A stretch of DNA of 64,000 nucleotides, taken from assembly GCF_000381265.1 (NCBI RefSeq), contig NZ_KB906264.1:1-64000 (forward strand), in the 5' to 3' direction. Made by a program: the position numbers and the translations under genes. Under the pieces are notes generated by a model. The model did no database searches. It had not been told where the DNA came from and saw only the letters and a list, made by a program, of their open reading frames with translations. Shown piece after piece: positions 52,953 through 63,959 of this stretch. This DNA is from Curvibacter lanceolatus ATCC 14669 (lineage in GTDB: Bacteria > Pseudomonadota > Gammaproteobacteria > Burkholderiales > Burkholderiaceae_C). Every line of letters begins with the position of its first letter. The stretch's first letter is position 1.

Positions 52953-53684
52953 TCAACACTTGATGCCGACGTGCAGAGCCACCACCCCACCGGTGAGGTT
53001 GTGGTAATCCACATGACCGAAACCCGCCTGCTTCATCAGGGCCTTGAGCTCTTCCTGCCCAGGGTGCATGCGGATCGATTCGGCCAGGTAGCGGTAGCTT
53101 TCGGCATCGCCGGCCACCATCTGCCCCAGCCGGGGAAGGATCTTGAAAGAATACCAGTCGTAGGGCTTGGCCAGCGGCGCTGCCACCTTGGAGAACTCGA
53201 GCACCAACAGCTTGCCGCGCGGCTTGAGCACGCGGTTCATCTCGGCCAGGGCCTGGTCCTTGTGGGTCATGTTGCGCAGGCCGAAGGCCACGCTGACCAC
53301 ATCGAAGTGGTTGTCGGGGAAAGGCAGCTTTTCGGCATCGCACACCAGGGTGGGCAGCACCACGCCGGCATCGAGCAGGCGGTTGCGCCCGGTGCGCAGC
53401 ATGGCCTCGTTGATGTCGGTGTGCACCACCCGCCCCGTGCGGCCCACCTTCTTGGAAAAGGCCATCGCCAGGTCGCCGGTGCCACCGGCGATGTCGAGCA
53501 CCTGATCACCTTCGTGCAGGTTGGCCACCATGACGGTGTAGGCCTTCCAGGCCCGGTGCAGGCCCAGGGACATCAGGTCGTTCATGATGTCGTAGCGTGA
53601 CGCGACCGAGTCAAAGACCCCGCGGACCTTGCGAGCCTTCTCCTGCTCGTCCACCGACTGAAAACCGAAATGTGTCGTGCTCAT
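52953..53684 (-). CDS. ubiE: Ubiquinone/menaquinone C-methyltransferase UbiE
   Basis: A 243-aa SAM-dependent methyltransferase that C-methylates the benzoquinol ring. Motifs: [48 protein letters not shown]-binding [12 protein letters not shown], and [37 protein letters not shown]. Full length. First of the ubiE-tim44-ubiJ-ubiB gene group on this strand. Confidence 0.96.
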   Translation of the reverse strand: MSTTHFGFQSVDEQEKARKVRGVFDSVASRYDIMNDLMSLGLHRAWKAYTVMVANLHEGDQVLDIAGGTGDLAMAFSKKVGRTGRVVHTDINEAMLRTGRNRLLDAGVVLPTLVCDAEKLPFPDNHFDVVSVAFGLRNMTHKDQALAEMNRVLKPRGKLLVLEFSKVAAPLAKPYDWYSFKILPRLGQMVAGDAESYRYLAESIRMHPGQEELKALMKQAGFGHVDYHNLTGGVVALHVGIKC

Positions 53685-53767
53685 GGCTGAATGCTATACG
53701 TTAGTGCCTCTGTCACCGGCGACAACCCCGCTTGCGGCAGGGTGGGGCCCGGTTCGGGCGGAGTGGT

Positions 53768-54181
53768 TCAGTGGCTGGAGCAGCCATGCCCGCCCTTGAC
53801 GGGCATCGGGTCATCGCGGCCGCGGCCGGCCGCCTGCAGGCGGGCCTCGTACTCGGCCCAGAGTTCGGCCTGGCGGCTGCCCAGCGAATAGAGATAGTCC
53901 CAGGTGAAGATGCCGCTCTCATGGCCATCGGTGAACAAGGGCTTGACGGCATAGTTGCCCACCGGCTCCAGGCCCAGCAGGCCCACCTCACGCTTGCCGG
54001 TCTGCAGGGTTTCCTGGCCCGGGCCGTGGCCCTGAACTTCGGCCGAGGGCGAATAGACGCGCATCAATTCGAAGGGCAGGCGGAACACGGCGCCATCCGA
54101 GAATGCCACTTCCAGCACGCGCGACTGCCCGTGCACCGTGAGCGCCGTGGGGGTCGGGGCGCCTGCCGTGAGTCCTGCCAT
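53768..54181 (-). CDS. DUF971-domain protein
   Basis: A 137-aa protein with the DUF971 (gamma-butyrobetaine hydroxylase N-terminal-like) domain: VLEVAFSDGAVFRLPFELMRVYSPSAEVQGHG and VGNYAVKPLFTDGHESGIFTWDYLYSLG. ATG 54181 (MAGLTAG) is preferred to upstream in-frame starts. The C-terminus has a His/Cys-rich end (PVKGGHGCSSH). Position just before ubiE is common in Burkholderiales. Function unknown; an iron-sulfur or zinc role is only suggested. Confidence 0.9.
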   Translation of the reverse strand: MAGLTAGAPTPTALTVHGQSRVLEVAFSDGAVFRLPFELMRVYSPSAEVQGHGPGQETLQTGKREVGLLGLEPVGNYAVKPLFTDGHESGIFTWDYLYSLGSRQAELWAEYEARLQAAGRGRDDPMPVKGGHGCSSH

Positions 54182-54341
54182 GAAAATCGTCCTGCCTTGC
54201 TTGAGGGTGAAAGCGCCCGGAGCGCTGCATCGCGCATTGTCCCACCACCCGCAGGAAGCCTGCGACAAGAAGGGGCAAATCAGCAAGGCCTGGGGGACTC
54301 AAACCTGACGCGTGTCAAGTCTGTGCCCCAGCACAAAGCAT

Positions 54342-55328
54342 TTACTGAGGTTGGAAACCGCTGGATTTGATGATGCGCGCCCAGGTCTGGGCGTAGCTGC
54401 GCTCGCGCGCTGCCAGTTGCGCCCCGGTGGAGTAACCCACGCTCAGGCCCATGGCGGTCAGGCGTTCGTGCACATCGGGCTGGGCCAGCACCTTGGCCAG
54501 GGCCGCAGAAAACGGGTCCAGCGAGGCCTTGGGCGTGCCGGCCACGGTAAAGATGCCGTAGTAAGGCACGTCTTCGAAACCAGCCAGTCCCAGCTCGGCA
54601 AAGCTGGGCACATCGGGCAGGGCCGCCTGGCGCTTGTCGCCCAGCACCGCCACCACGCGCAGCTTGCCGGCCCGGTGGTTCTCGATGAAATCGGGCACCG
54701 AAGCCACGCCGGCACCGATCTGGTTGCCCAGCATGTCGGCCAGCATGGGGGCGCTGCCCCGGTAGGGCACCGAGACCAGGTCCAGCTTGTTCTTCTCGCC
54801 AATCACCTTGACCAGGAATTCCGGCACCGAGGCCGGCGCCGGCACCCCGACGTTGCCCTTGCCGCCCGCCGCTTGCACTGCCGCGACATAGTCCTTGAAC
54901 GACTTGGCCGGTGTGCCGCTGGACACCGCAAAGGCATTGACGAAGGTGGCCAGACCGCCCACCGCCACGAAATCGTGCGCCGGGTCGAAGCCCGGGTTCT
55001 TCACCACCAGGGGCAGGATGGAGATGGTGTGGTCATGGCTCAGGAAATAGGTGCTGCCATCGGGCGGCGAGGCCTTGAGGGCCTGGGCCGCCACCTGCCC
55101 GCCCGCGCCGGGGCGGTTGTCCACCACCACCGGCACGCCCAGCTCGTCCTTGAGTTTGTCGGCCAGGGTGCGGGCGATCACGTCGGTGCCGCCGCCGGCC
55201 GGAAAACCCACCAGCAAACGGATGGGCTTGGCGGTCTGCGCACCCACCAGGCCCGCGGCCGTGAGGGTGGCGGCAGCCACCAGGCCGCGCAGGGTGTTGA
55301 CCATCAGGGCTCGGCGAACGATCGACAT
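54342..55328 (-). CDS. Bug-family (TctC-like) periplasmic binding protein
   Basis: A 328-aa solute-binding protein of the tripartite tricarboxylate transporter/Bug family, greatly expanded in Burkholderiales. Signal peptide MSIVRRALMVNTLRGLVAAATLTAAGLVGAQ; then KPIRLLVGFPAGGGTDVIARTLADKL, VVVDNRPGAGGQVAAQAL and FVNAFAVSSGTPAKSFKDYVA. ATG 55328 is chosen for the signal peptide. No TctA/TctB genes are adjacent, so it is an orphan, as most Bug proteins are. The ligand is unknown. It lies 31 bases downstream of the oxidoreductase gene, same strand. Confidence 0.92.
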   Translation of the reverse strand: MSIVRRALMVNTLRGLVAAATLTAAGLVGAQTAKPIRLLVGFPAGGGTDVIARTLADKLKDELGVPVVVDNRPGAGGQVAAQALKASPPDGSTYFLSHDHTISILPLVVKNPGFDPAHDFVAVGGLATFVNAFAVSSGTPAKSFKDYVAAVQAAGGKGNVGVPAPASVPEFLVKVIGEKNKLDLVSVPYRGSAPMLADMLGNQIGAGVASVPDFIENHRAGKLRVVAVLGDKRQAALPDVPSFAELGLAGFEDVPYYGIFTVAGTPKASLDPFSAALAKVLAQPDVHERLTAMGLSVGYSTGAQLAARERSYAQTWARIIKSSGFQPQ

Positions 55329-55359
55329 GAAAGGCTCCACAACAAAGTTGACGATGAAA

Positions 55360-58300
55360 TCAGACCAGCACGCGCTCGATGCCACCGGCGTTGGCGGCAG
55401 ACACATACTGCGGCAGCCAGTCGGCCCCCAGGATCTGCTGCGCCATCTCGACCACGATGTAGTCGGCCTCAAGCAGGCCGTTGTTCAGGTCGTCGCCATA
55501 GCGGGTCAGGCCCTGCAGGCAACTCGGGCAGCTGGTGAGGATCTTGACATTGTCCTTCGGCCCCACGGCACCCGAGGCACGCAGCTCGGCCTCACCCTTG
55601 CGGATTTCTTCTTCCTTGCGGAAGCGCACCTGGGTGGAGATGTCGGGCCGGGTCACGCCCAGCGTGCCCGACTCGCCACAGCAGCGCTCGCTCTTGAGCA
55701 CCTGGTCGCCGATCAGGGCCTTGACGGTCTTCATCGGGTCCTGCAGCTTCATGGGCGTGTGGCAGGGGTCGTGGTACAGGTAGCCTGCGCCACCGCCCGA
55801 GGTGTCGAGCGTGATGCCCTTCTCCAGCAGGTACTCGTGGATGTCGATGATGCGGCAGCCCGGGAAGATCTTCTCGAACTCATAGCCCTGCAGCTGGTCG
55901 TAGCAGGTGCCGCAGCTCACCACCACGGTCTTGATGTCGAGGTAGTTGAGCGTGTTGGCCACGCGGTGGAACAACACCCGGTTGTCGGTGATGATCTTCT
56001 CCGCCTTGTCGAACTGGCCGCTGCCACGCTGCGGGTAGCCACAGCACAGGTAGCCCGGCGGCAGCACGGTCTGCACCCCGGCATGCCACAGCATGGCCTG
56101 GGTGGCCAGGCCCACCTGGCTGAACAGGCGCTCCGAACCGCAGCCCGGGAAATAGAACACGGCCTCGCTGTCCGCCGTGGTCGCCTGCGGGTTGCGGATG
56201 ATGGGCACGTAGTCCTTGTCCTCGATGTCGAGCAGCGCGCGGGCCGTCTTCTTGGGCAGGTTGCCCGGCATCTTCTTGTTGATGAAGTGGATGATCTGCT
56301 CCTTGATCGGAGCCGCACCCACCGTGGCCGGCGGCGCACCGGTCTGCTTGCGCGCCATGCCCTTGAGCAAATCATTGGCCAGGCGCTGCGCCTTCATGCC
56401 CACGCCCACCATGGCCGAGCGGGCCAGCTTGATGGTCTCGGGGTTGGTGGCGTTGAGCATGAACATGGCCGCGGCATTACCGGGGCGGAAGCTCTTCTGC
56501 CCCATCTTGCGCAACAGGTTGCGCATGTTCATGGTGACGTCGCCGAAGTCGATCTTCACCGGGCATGGGCTGAGGCACTTGTGGCACACCGTGCAGTGGT
56601 CGGCCACGTCTTCAAACTCCTGCCAGTGCTTGATCGACACACCGCGGCGGGTCTGTTCCTCGTACAGGAAGGCCTCGACCAGCAGCGAGGTGGCCAGGAT
56701 CTTGTTGCGCGGGCTGTACAGCAGGTTGGCGCGCGGCACATGGGTGGCGCACACGGGCTTGCACTTGCCGCAACGCAGGCAGTCCTTGACCGAATCGGCG
56801 ATGGCGCCGATGTCGCTTTGCTGCATGATCAGCGACTCATGGCCCATCAGGCCGAAGCTCGGCGTGTAGGCATTGGTCAGGTCGGCGTGCAGGGTCTCAG
56901 GGGTGCCGGCCGGGGCGCGCAGCAGCTTGCCCTTGTTGAAGCGGCCCTCGGGGTCCACCTTTTGCTTGTATTCGGTGAACGGACGCAGTTCGGCGTCGCT
57001 CAGGAATTCGAGCTTGGTGATGCCGATGCCGTGCTCACCCGAGATCACGCCGTCCAGGCTGCGTGCCAGCACCATGATGCGGGCCACGGCCTCGTGGGCG
57101 GTCTGCAGCATCTCGTAGTTGTCGCTGTTGACCGGGATGTTGGTGTGCACATTGCCGTCGCCGGCGTGCATGTGCAGCGCCACCCAGACACGGCCCTTGA
57201 GCACGCTTTGGTGGAGGGTGTTGACTTCGTCCAGGATGGGCTTGAAGGCCGCCCCCGTGAAAATGCCCTGCAGCGGGCTGCGGATCTGCGTCTTCCAGCT
57301 GGCGCGCAGGCTGTGGTCCTGCAGTTGCGGGAACAGCGTGTCGACGTTGTTGAGCCAGCCCGCCCACAGGTCGCGGGTTTCCTGCAGCACGGCAATGGCC
57401 TGGCCCACGCGCTGTTCGAGCAGTTCGGGCGAGGGCATTTCGCTGGCGTCATCGGCCTTGCCCAGGGGCAGCTTGCCCTGTTTGAAGAAGGTCTCCAGCT
57501 CGTGGCACAGCTTGAGCTTGTTGCGCAGCGACAGCTCGATGTTGATGCGTTCGATGCCGTCGGTGTATTCGGCCATGCGCGGCAGCGGGATCACCACGTC
57601 TTCATTGATCTTGAAGGCGTTGGTGTGGCGGCTGATGGCGGCCGTCTTTTTGCGGTCGGCCCAGAACTTCTTGCGGGCGTCGGCGCTGATGGCAATGAAG
57701 CCCTCGCCGTTGCGTGAGTTGGCGATGCGCACCACTTCGGAGGTGATGCGGGCCACGTCGTCGGCGTTGTCGCCCGCGATGTCACCGATCAGCACCATCT
57801 TGGGCAGGCCGCCGTTGCCCTTCTTGCTCTTGGTGGCGTAACCCACCGCCTTCAGGTAGCGGTCGTCCAGGTGCTCCAGGCCGGCCAGCAAGACGCCGCT
57901 GCGCTTTTGCTCGGCGAACATGAAGTCCTTGATCTCGACGATGCTGGGTACGGCATCCTTGGCATTGCCGAAGAACTCCAGGCACACCGTGCGGGTGTGC
58001 TCGGGCATGCGGTGCACCACCCAGCGTGCGCTGGTGATCAGGCCGTCGCAGCCCTCTTTCTGGATGCCTGGCAGGCCCGCCAGGAACTTGTCGGTCACGT
58101 CCTTGCCCAGGCCTTCCTTGCGGAAGGTCTTGCCCGGAATGGCCAGGCGCTCGGTGCGCACCGGGGTCTTGCCATCGGCTTCGAAGTACTTCAGCTCGAA
58201 GGTGGCGACCTCGGCATCGTGGATCTTGCCCAGGTTGTGGTCCAGGCGCGTCACCTCCAGCCATTGGGCGTCGGGGGTGACCATGCGCCAGCTGGCCAGG

Positions 58301-59244
58301 TTGTCCAGGGCCGTGCCCCACAGCACGGCCTTCTTGCCGCCCGCGTTCATGGCGATGTTGCCGCCGATGCACGAGGCCTCGGCCGAGGTGGGGTCGACCG
58401 CGAAGACGAAACCGCCCCGCTCGGCGGCGTCGGCCACGCGCTGTGTCACCACACCGGCTTCGGTCCAGATGGTGGCCACCGGCTCGGCGATGCCGGGCAG
58501 TTGCACCTTCTCGACCTCGGTCATGGCTTCGAGCTTTTCGGTGTTGATGACCACGCTCTTCCAGGTCAGCGGGATGGCGCCGCCCGTGTAGCCGGTGCCG
58601 CCCCCACGCGGGATGATGGTCAGGCCCAGCTCGATGCAGGCGCGCACCAGGGCGGCCATTTCAGCCTCCGAATCGGGGGTCAGCACCACAAAGGGGTACT
58701 CGACACGCCAGTCGGTGGCGTCGGTGACGTGGGCCACGCGCGACAGACCATCAAATTTGATGTTGTCCTTGGCCGTGACCTTGCGCAGGCGCTTGCTGAC
58801 CTGGGCGCGCAGGGTGGCGGCCTCCTGGAAAGCCGCGTCAAAGGCCTTCACGGCCTTTTCGGCCATGCCCAGCACCTCGCCCACCAGGGCGTCGCGGGCG
58901 GCGTCGTCACCGGGGGTGCGGCGGCGCTCGATCTCGCCCAGGCGGTGGCGCAGAGCCTCCACCAGCAGGCCGCGGCGCTTGGGGTTGTCCAGCAGGTCGT
59001 CCTGCAGATAGGGGTTGCGCTGCACCACCCAGATGTCGCCCAACACTTCATACAGCATGCGGGCAGAACGGCCGGTCTGGCGCTCGCCGCGCAGCTGGCT
59101 CAGCAGATCCCAGGCCCGCGAGCCCAGCAGTCGGATGACGATTTCCCGGTCGGAAAACGAGGTGTAGTTGTACGGAATTTCGCGCAGTCGGGCAGGCTCT
59201 GCGGCCTGCGACAAGATGGCGGCCAACGCGGTGGGTGCATTCAT
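55360..59244 (-). CDS. FAD-linked oxidase/Fe-S oxidoreductase, DUF3683 type
   Basis: A 1294-aa fusion protein. In order: an N-terminal DUF3683 region (about 1-160); an FAD-binding domain with [11 protein letters not shown] (212-222); the FAD-linked oxidase C-terminal domain; a 2[4Fe-4S] ferredoxin-like part with [11 protein letters not shown] (about 822) and [12 protein letters not shown] (about 884); and two CCG domains with [10 protein letters not shown] (about 1065) and CCGESGTLG (about 1188). It resembles D-lactate or glycolate dehydrogenases whose subunits are fused in one chain. The probable substrate is a 2-hydroxy acid and the acceptor a membrane quinone (inference). ATG 59244 chosen; its leader has a small GGGCATG/CATGCCC hairpin at 59263-59278. 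Confidence 0.9.
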   Translation of the reverse strand: MNAPTALAAILSQAAEPARLREIPYNYTSFSDREIVIRLLGSRAWDLLSQLRGERQTGRSARMLYEVLGDIWVVQRNPYLQDDLLDNPKRRGLLVEALRHRLGEIERRRTPGDDAARDALVGEVLGMAEKAVKAFDAAFQEAATLRAQVSKRLRKVTAKDNIKFDGLSRVAHVTDATDWRVEYPFVVLTPDSEAEMAALVRACIELGLTIIPRGGGTGYTGGAIPLTWKSVVINTEKLEAMTEVEKVQLPGIAEPVATIWTEAGVVTQRVADAAERGGFVFAVDPTSAEASCIGGNIAMNAGGKKAVLWGTALDNLASWRMVTPDAQWLEVTRLDHNLGKIHDAEVATFELKYFEADGKTPVRTERLAIPGKTFRKEGLGKDVTDKFLAGLPGIQKEGCDGLITSARWVVHRMPEHTRTVCLEFFGNAKDAVPSIVEIKDFMFAEQKRSGVLLAGLEHLDDRYLKAVGYATKSKKGNGGLPKMVLIGDIAGDNADDVARITSEVVRIANSRNGEGFIAISADARKKFWADRKKTAAISRHTNAFKINEDVVIPLPRMAEYTDGIERINIELSLRNKLKLCHELETFFKQGKLPLGKADDASEMPSPELLEQRVGQAIAVLQETRDLWAGWLNNVDTLFPQLQDHSLRASWKTQIRSPLQGIFTGAAFKPILDEVNTLHQSVLKGRVWVALHMHAGDGNVHTNIPVNSDNYEMLQTAHEAVARIMVLARSLDGVISGEHGIGITKLEFLSDAELRPFTEYKQKVDPEGRFNKGKLLRAPAGTPETLHADLTNAYTPSFGLMGHESLIMQQSDIGAIADSVKDCLRCGKCKPVCATHVPRANLLYSPRNKILATSLLVEAFLYEEQTRRGVSIKHWQEFEDVADHCTVCHKCLSPCPVKIDFGDVTMNMRNLLRKMGQKSFRPGNAAAMFMLNATNPETIKLARSAMVGVGMKAQRLANDLLKGMARKQTGAPPATVGAAPIKEQIIHFINKKMPGNLPKKTARALLDIEDKDYVPIIRNPQATTADSEAVFYFPGCGSERLFSQVGLATQAMLWHAGVQTVLPPGYLCCGYPQRGSGQFDKAEKIITDNRVLFHRVANTLNYLDIKTVVVSCGTCYDQLQGYEFEKIFPGCRIIDIHEYLLEKGITLDTSGGGAGYLYHDPCHTPMKLQDPMKTVKALIGDQVLKSERCCGESGTLGVTRPDISTQVRFRKEEEIRKGEAELRASGAVGPKDNVKILTSCPSCLQGLTRYGDDLNNGLLEADYIVVEMAQQILGADWLPQYVSAANAGGIERVLV

Positions 59245-59685
59245 GGAGTAAACCTGGGGGGTGGGCATGGACATGCCCATGGACCTTGGGGCCCGGATTT
59301 TACGGTACCGGGAAGAATGGCTCGGATGGAAGGCCGGAAAGCCCGCCTCCAACACGGCCGGGGCGTCAAAGCCAGCGCCGGGATCGCCAGGACGGCACCC
59401 GCACCGACGCCATGGCCCGGGAGGGCGGTTGAAGCAGGTCGGAGAAAAGCAGGGGCATGTGGATCATGGCGGGCATCAGGGTCAGGCGGGGCCTGATTCA
59501 GAACTGTTGCAATGCACAATTTAACGCATCCACCCATTCCTTGACGAGCCTCAGGGTTATCCGGAAATGCGGGGGGACAGGGAATCCCCCGATGGAGCGA
59601 TTGCTACACGTATGACACAACCGACTTCCTTTTGTCACACCACGCGATTAGCATCCGCGCTTTTCGTACCCCCGCAGGAGATTGC
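59245..59685. other. Divergent promoter region between oxidoreductase and ugpB
   Basis: About 440 bases with no supported gene. It holds a short hairpin (GGGCATG at 59263-59269, CATGCCC at 59272-59278) in the leader of the minus-strand oxidoreductase. Near ugpB there is an inverted TGACA (59613-59617) / TGTCA (59633-59637) pair. The second could be part of a regulatory site for ugp (PhoB sites contain TGTCA half-sites), but spacing and orientation do not match a Pho box. Confidence 0.45.
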
Positions 59686-60993
59686 ATGAAATTCCGCAAC
59701 CTGGCCCTCGTGGCCGCGCTGGCCACCGTGATCGGTGCACCCGCCCAGGCCCAGACCGAGATTCAGTGGTGGCACTCGATGGATGGCGCCCTCAACGACT
59801 GGGTGAACGACTTGGCCAAGCAGTACAACGAAAGCCAGAGCGAGTACAAGGTGGTGCCCACCTACAAGGGCGAGTACGACCAATCGATGGCCGCCGGTAT
59901 CGCGGCCTTCCGCGCCGGCAATGCCCCCGACATCCTGCAGGTGTTCGAAGTGGGCACGGCCACCATGATGTACGCCAAGGGCGCCGTCAAGCCGGTGGCC
60001 GAGGTGATGAAGGAGGGCGGCGTCAAGTTCGACCCCAAGGCCTACATCCCGGCCGTGGCAGGCTATTACACGGCCCCCAACGGCCAGATGATGTCGCTGC
60101 CCTTCAACAGCTCGACCACCGTGTTCTATTACAACAAGGACGCTTTCAAGACGGCCGGCCTGGACCCTGAAAAAGCCCCGGTGACCTGGCCCGATGTGGT
60201 CTCGGTTGCCGCCAAGCTCAAGGCCAGCGGCAGCAAGTGCCCCTTCACCACCTCGTGGATGACCTGGGCCCAGTTGGAAAGCTTCTCGACCTGGCACAAC
60301 ACCAGCTACGCCAGCAAGGGCAACGGCTTTGGCGGCCTGGATGCGCGCTTGGAATTCAACTCGCCCCTGCATGTGCGCCACTTCGAGAACCTGGGCAACA
60401 TGGCCAAACAGGGCCTGTTCGTCTACAAGGGCCGTGCCAGCAAGGCCATCACCTCGTTCACCTCGGGCGAATGCGCAATGTTCGTGGGTTCGTCGGGCAG
60501 CTACGCCAGCATCCAGCGCGACTCCAAGTTCAAGTTCGCCGAGTCCACCCTGCCCTACTACCCCGATGTGCCGGGCGCACCGCAGAACACCATTGTGGGC
60601 GGCGCCAGCCTGTGGGTGTTGTCCGGCAAGCCGGCGGCCCATTACAAGGGCGTGGCCTCGTTCTTCAACTTCCTGTCCAAGCCTGAAGTGCAGGCCGCCA
60701 GCCACCAGCGCACCGGCTACCTGCCCATCACCACCGCGGCTTTCGAGCTGACCGAGAAGTCGGGCTTCTACAAGAAGAACCCCGGCACCGACGTGGCCGT
60801 GAACCAGATGATCCGCAAGACCACCGACAAGTCGCGTGGCGTGCGCCTGGGCAACTTCGTGCAGATCCGCGCCATCCTGGACGAGGAAACCGAACAGATC
60901 TGGACCGGCAAGAAGACGGCCAAGGAAGCCCTGGACACCGCTGTGACCCGTGGCAACGAACTGCTGGCCAAGTTCCAGGCCGCCAACAAATAA
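59686..60993 (+). CDS. ugpB: sn-Glycerol-3-phosphate ABC transporter binding protein
   Basis: A 435-aa periplasmic protein. Signal peptide MKFRNLALVAALATVIGAPAQAQ, then TEIQWWHSMDGALNDWVNDLAKQYNESQSEYKVVPTYKGEYDQSM, the UgpB pattern. Further typical parts: ILQVFEVGTATMMYAKGAVKPV and KCPFTTSWMTWAQLESFSTWHN. It captures glycerol-3-phosphate or glycerophosphodiesters. ATG 59686 has GCAGGAG upstream. ugpA, E and C follow, so the complete importer is here. A terminator-like hairpin follows ugpB, which would favour high expression of the binding protein. Confidence 0.95.
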   Translation: MKFRNLALVAALATVIGAPAQAQTEIQWWHSMDGALNDWVNDLAKQYNESQSEYKVVPTYKGEYDQSMAAGIAAFRAGNAPDILQVFEVGTATMMYAKGAVKPVAEVMKEGGVKFDPKAYIPAVAGYYTAPNGQMMSLPFNSSTTVFYYNKDAFKTAGLDPEKAPVTWPDVVSVAAKLKASGSKCPFTTSWMTWAQLESFSTWHNTSYASKGNGFGGLDARLEFNSPLHVRHFENLGNMAKQGLFVYKGRASKAITSFTSGECAMFVGSSGSYASIQRDSKFKFAESTLPYYPDVPGAPQNTIVGGASLWVLSGKPAAHYKGVASFFNFLSKPEVQAASHQRTGYLPITTAAFELTEKSGFYKKNPGTDVAVNQMIRKTTDKSRGVRLGNFVQIRAILDEETEQIWTGKKTAKEALDTAVTRGNELLAKFQAANK

Positions 60994-61085
60994 GCTGCTC
61001 AGGCGACAAGAAGGCCCGTCAGGCTGCGTTATGCTGCCTGCCCTCGCAAAACGTGCCCGCCCCCACGGGGGCTGCACGCCACTCG

Positions 61086-61118
61086 ACAGCCCGCCCGCCA
61101 CCCGCAGGCGGGCTGTTT
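61086..61118 (+). terminator. Partial terminator between ugpB and ugpA
   Basis: ACAGCCCGCC (61086-61095) pairs with GGCGGGCTGT (61107-61116), followed by TT. Stable stem, weak U tract: likely attenuates rather than ends transcription into ugpA. A second GC-rich hairpin lies near 61063-61075. Confidence 0.7.
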
Positions 61119-61138
61119 GACTCACCAGGGCACCCTCC

Positions 61139-62020
61139 ATGGAAAAAAGAGTTTTATTCAGGTCAGGCTGGCTGCCTTGGGCGCTGCTGGCCCCCCAGTT
61201 GATCATCGTCGGCGTGTTCTTCTTCTGGCCCGCAGGCCAGGCCCTGATCCAGTCGTTGCAGCAGCAGGACGCCTTCGGCACCACCGTGACCTGGGTCGGG
61301 CTGGACAACTTCCGCACGCTGTGGGCCGATGCCACCTATGTGGAGTCGTTCGAGACCACGCTCATCTTCTCGGTGCTGGTGACCGTGCTGGGCCTGAGCC
61401 TGGCCCTGCTGCTGGCGGTGTTCGCCGACCGCATCACGCGCGGCGCCACGTTCTACAAGACCGTGCTGATCCTGCCCTACGCCGTGGCGCCCGTGGTGTC
61501 GGGCCTGCTGTGGTCGTTCATGTTCTCGACCTCGATCGGGGTGGTGAGCTACGGCCTGCACCAGATCGGTTTTGAATGGAACCACCTGCTCAACAGCCAG
61601 CACGCCATGGCCCTGGTGGTGATGGCCTCGGTCTGGAAACAGATCTCTTACAACTTTCTGTTCTTCCTGGCCGGGCTCAGCGCCATCCCCAAGTCGCTGA
61701 TCGAGGCTGCGGCCATCGATGGCGCAGGGCCGTGGCGGCGCTTCTGGAGCATCCAGTTTCCGCTGCTGTCGCCCACCACCTTCTTCCTGGGCGTGATCAA
61801 CATGGTCTACGCCTTCTTTGACACCTTTGCCATCATCGACGCCACCACCCAGGGCGGGCCGGGCAAAGCCACCTCGACCCTGGTGTACCGGGTGTACTTC
61901 GACGGCTTCCGCGGCATGGACTTCGGCGGCTCGGCCGCCCAGTCGGTGGTGCTGATGGTGATCGTGGTGGCCCTGACCGTGGTGCAGTTCCGCTATGTCG
62001 AAAAGAAGGTGCAGTACTGA
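61139..62020 (+). CDS. ugpA: Glycerol-3-phosphate ABC transporter permease UgpA
   Basis: A 293-aa inner-membrane permease. Six hydrophobic helices are visible, starting with WLPWALLAPQLIIVGVFFFWPAGQAL; the EAA loop is PKSLIEAAAIDGAGPWRRFWSIQFPLL. VGLDNFRTLWADATYVESFETTLIFS is typical of UgpA. It pairs with UgpE; the gap to ugpE is 48 bases. Confidence 0.94.
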   Translation: MEKRVLFRSGWLPWALLAPQLIIVGVFFFWPAGQALIQSLQQQDAFGTTVTWVGLDNFRTLWADATYVESFETTLIFSVLVTVLGLSLALLLAVFADRITRGATFYKTVLILPYAVAPVVSGLLWSFMFSTSIGVVSYGLHQIGFEWNHLLNSQHAMALVVMASVWKQISYNFLFFLAGLSAIPKSLIEAAAIDGAGPWRRFWSIQFPLLSPTTFFLGVINMVYAFFDTFAIIDATTQGGPGKATSTLVYRVYFDGFRGMDFGGSAAQSVVLMVIVVALTVVQFRYVEKKVQY

Positions 62021-62068
62021 TGAAACCCACCCGCCCTGCCCTTTTCGCCCAGCCTGGAGGCCGCCATC

Positions 62069-62917
62069 ATGGTTGAACGCAATCCGGCCCTGAATGTGCT
62101 GGCCCACCTGGTGATGATCGTCGGCGTGCTGATCGTCGCCTTTCCGATCTACCTGGCCTTTGTGGCCTCCACCCACACCGCGCCCGAGATCATGCAGGCC
62201 CCCATGCCGCTGTGGCCGGGGCATAACTTCTGGGCCAGTTACGAGGCCGCGCTGCGCGGCTCGGGCCGCATCAGCGCCACGCCCCCGGTGGCCCGCATGA
62301 TGTGGGTGAGCCTGGTGGTCACCATGATCATCACCGTGGGCAAGATCAGCATCTCGCTGCTGTCGGCTTTTGCCGTGGTGTATTTCCGCTTTCCGCTGCG
62401 CAACCTGTGCTTCTGGCTGATCTTCATCACCCTGATGCTGCCGGTGGAAGTACGCATCGGCCCCACCTACCAGGTGGTGGCGGATCTGGGCATGATCAAC
62501 ACCTATGCCGGCATGTCGGTGCCGCTGATTGCCTCGGCCACGGCCACGTTTTTGTTCCGGCAGTTCTTCCTGACCGTGCCGGACGAGCTGGTCGAGGCCG
62601 CCCGCATCGATGGCGCCGGCCCGATGCGCTTCTTCAAGGACATCCTGGTGCCCCTGTCGGCCACCAGCATTGCCGCGCTGTTCGTGATCCAGTTCATCTA
62701 CGGCTGGAACCAGTACCTGTGGCCCCTGATCGCGGCCACCAGCGAAGACATGTACCCCGTGGTGGTCGGCATCAAGCAGATGATCGGCGCGGGTGAATCC
62801 CCCGTGGACTGGAACGTGGTCATGGCCACGGCCGTGCTGGCCATGCTGCCGCCCGCTGTGGTGGTGGTTCTGATGCAGAAATGGTTCGTCAAGGGCCTGG
62901 TTGATACCGAGAAATAA
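62069..62917 (+). CDS. ugpE: Glycerol-3-phosphate ABC transporter permease UgpE
   Basis: A 282-aa permease. [62 protein letters not shown] is characteristic of UgpE. The EAA loop is [29 protein letters not shown] 62069 follows GGAGG by nine bases. It forms the membrane channel with UgpA. ugpC starts 12 bases later. Confidence 0.95.
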   Translation: MVERNPALNVLAHLVMIVGVLIVAFPIYLAFVASTHTAPEIMQAPMPLWPGHNFWASYEAALRGSGRISATPPVARMMWVSLVVTMIITVGKISISLLSAFAVVYFRFPLRNLCFWLIFITLMLPVEVRIGPTYQVVADLGMINTYAGMSVPLIASATATFLFRQFFLTVPDELVEAARIDGAGPMRFFKDILVPLSATSIAALFVIQFIYGWNQYLWPLIAATSEDMYPVVVGIKQMIGAGESPVDWNVVMATAVLAMLPPAVVVVLMQKWFVKGLVDTEK

Positions 62918-62929
62918 GAGAGCAACACG

Positions 62930-63934
<1,005 letters not shown>

Positions 63935-63959
63935 GCCCCACTTCCGACTTCGCTCCACC

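Noticed and set aside
55051-59496. Two long plus-strand open frames (888 and 541 codons) opposite the oxidoreductase
   Set aside because: The minus strand carries complete flavin and iron-sulfur motifs through the whole stretch; the plus-strand products show none.
59600-59640. Pho box upstream of ugpB
   Set aside because: TGTCA-like half-sites exist but are inverted and 15 bases apart, unlike the direct repeats with 11-base period recognised by PhoB.
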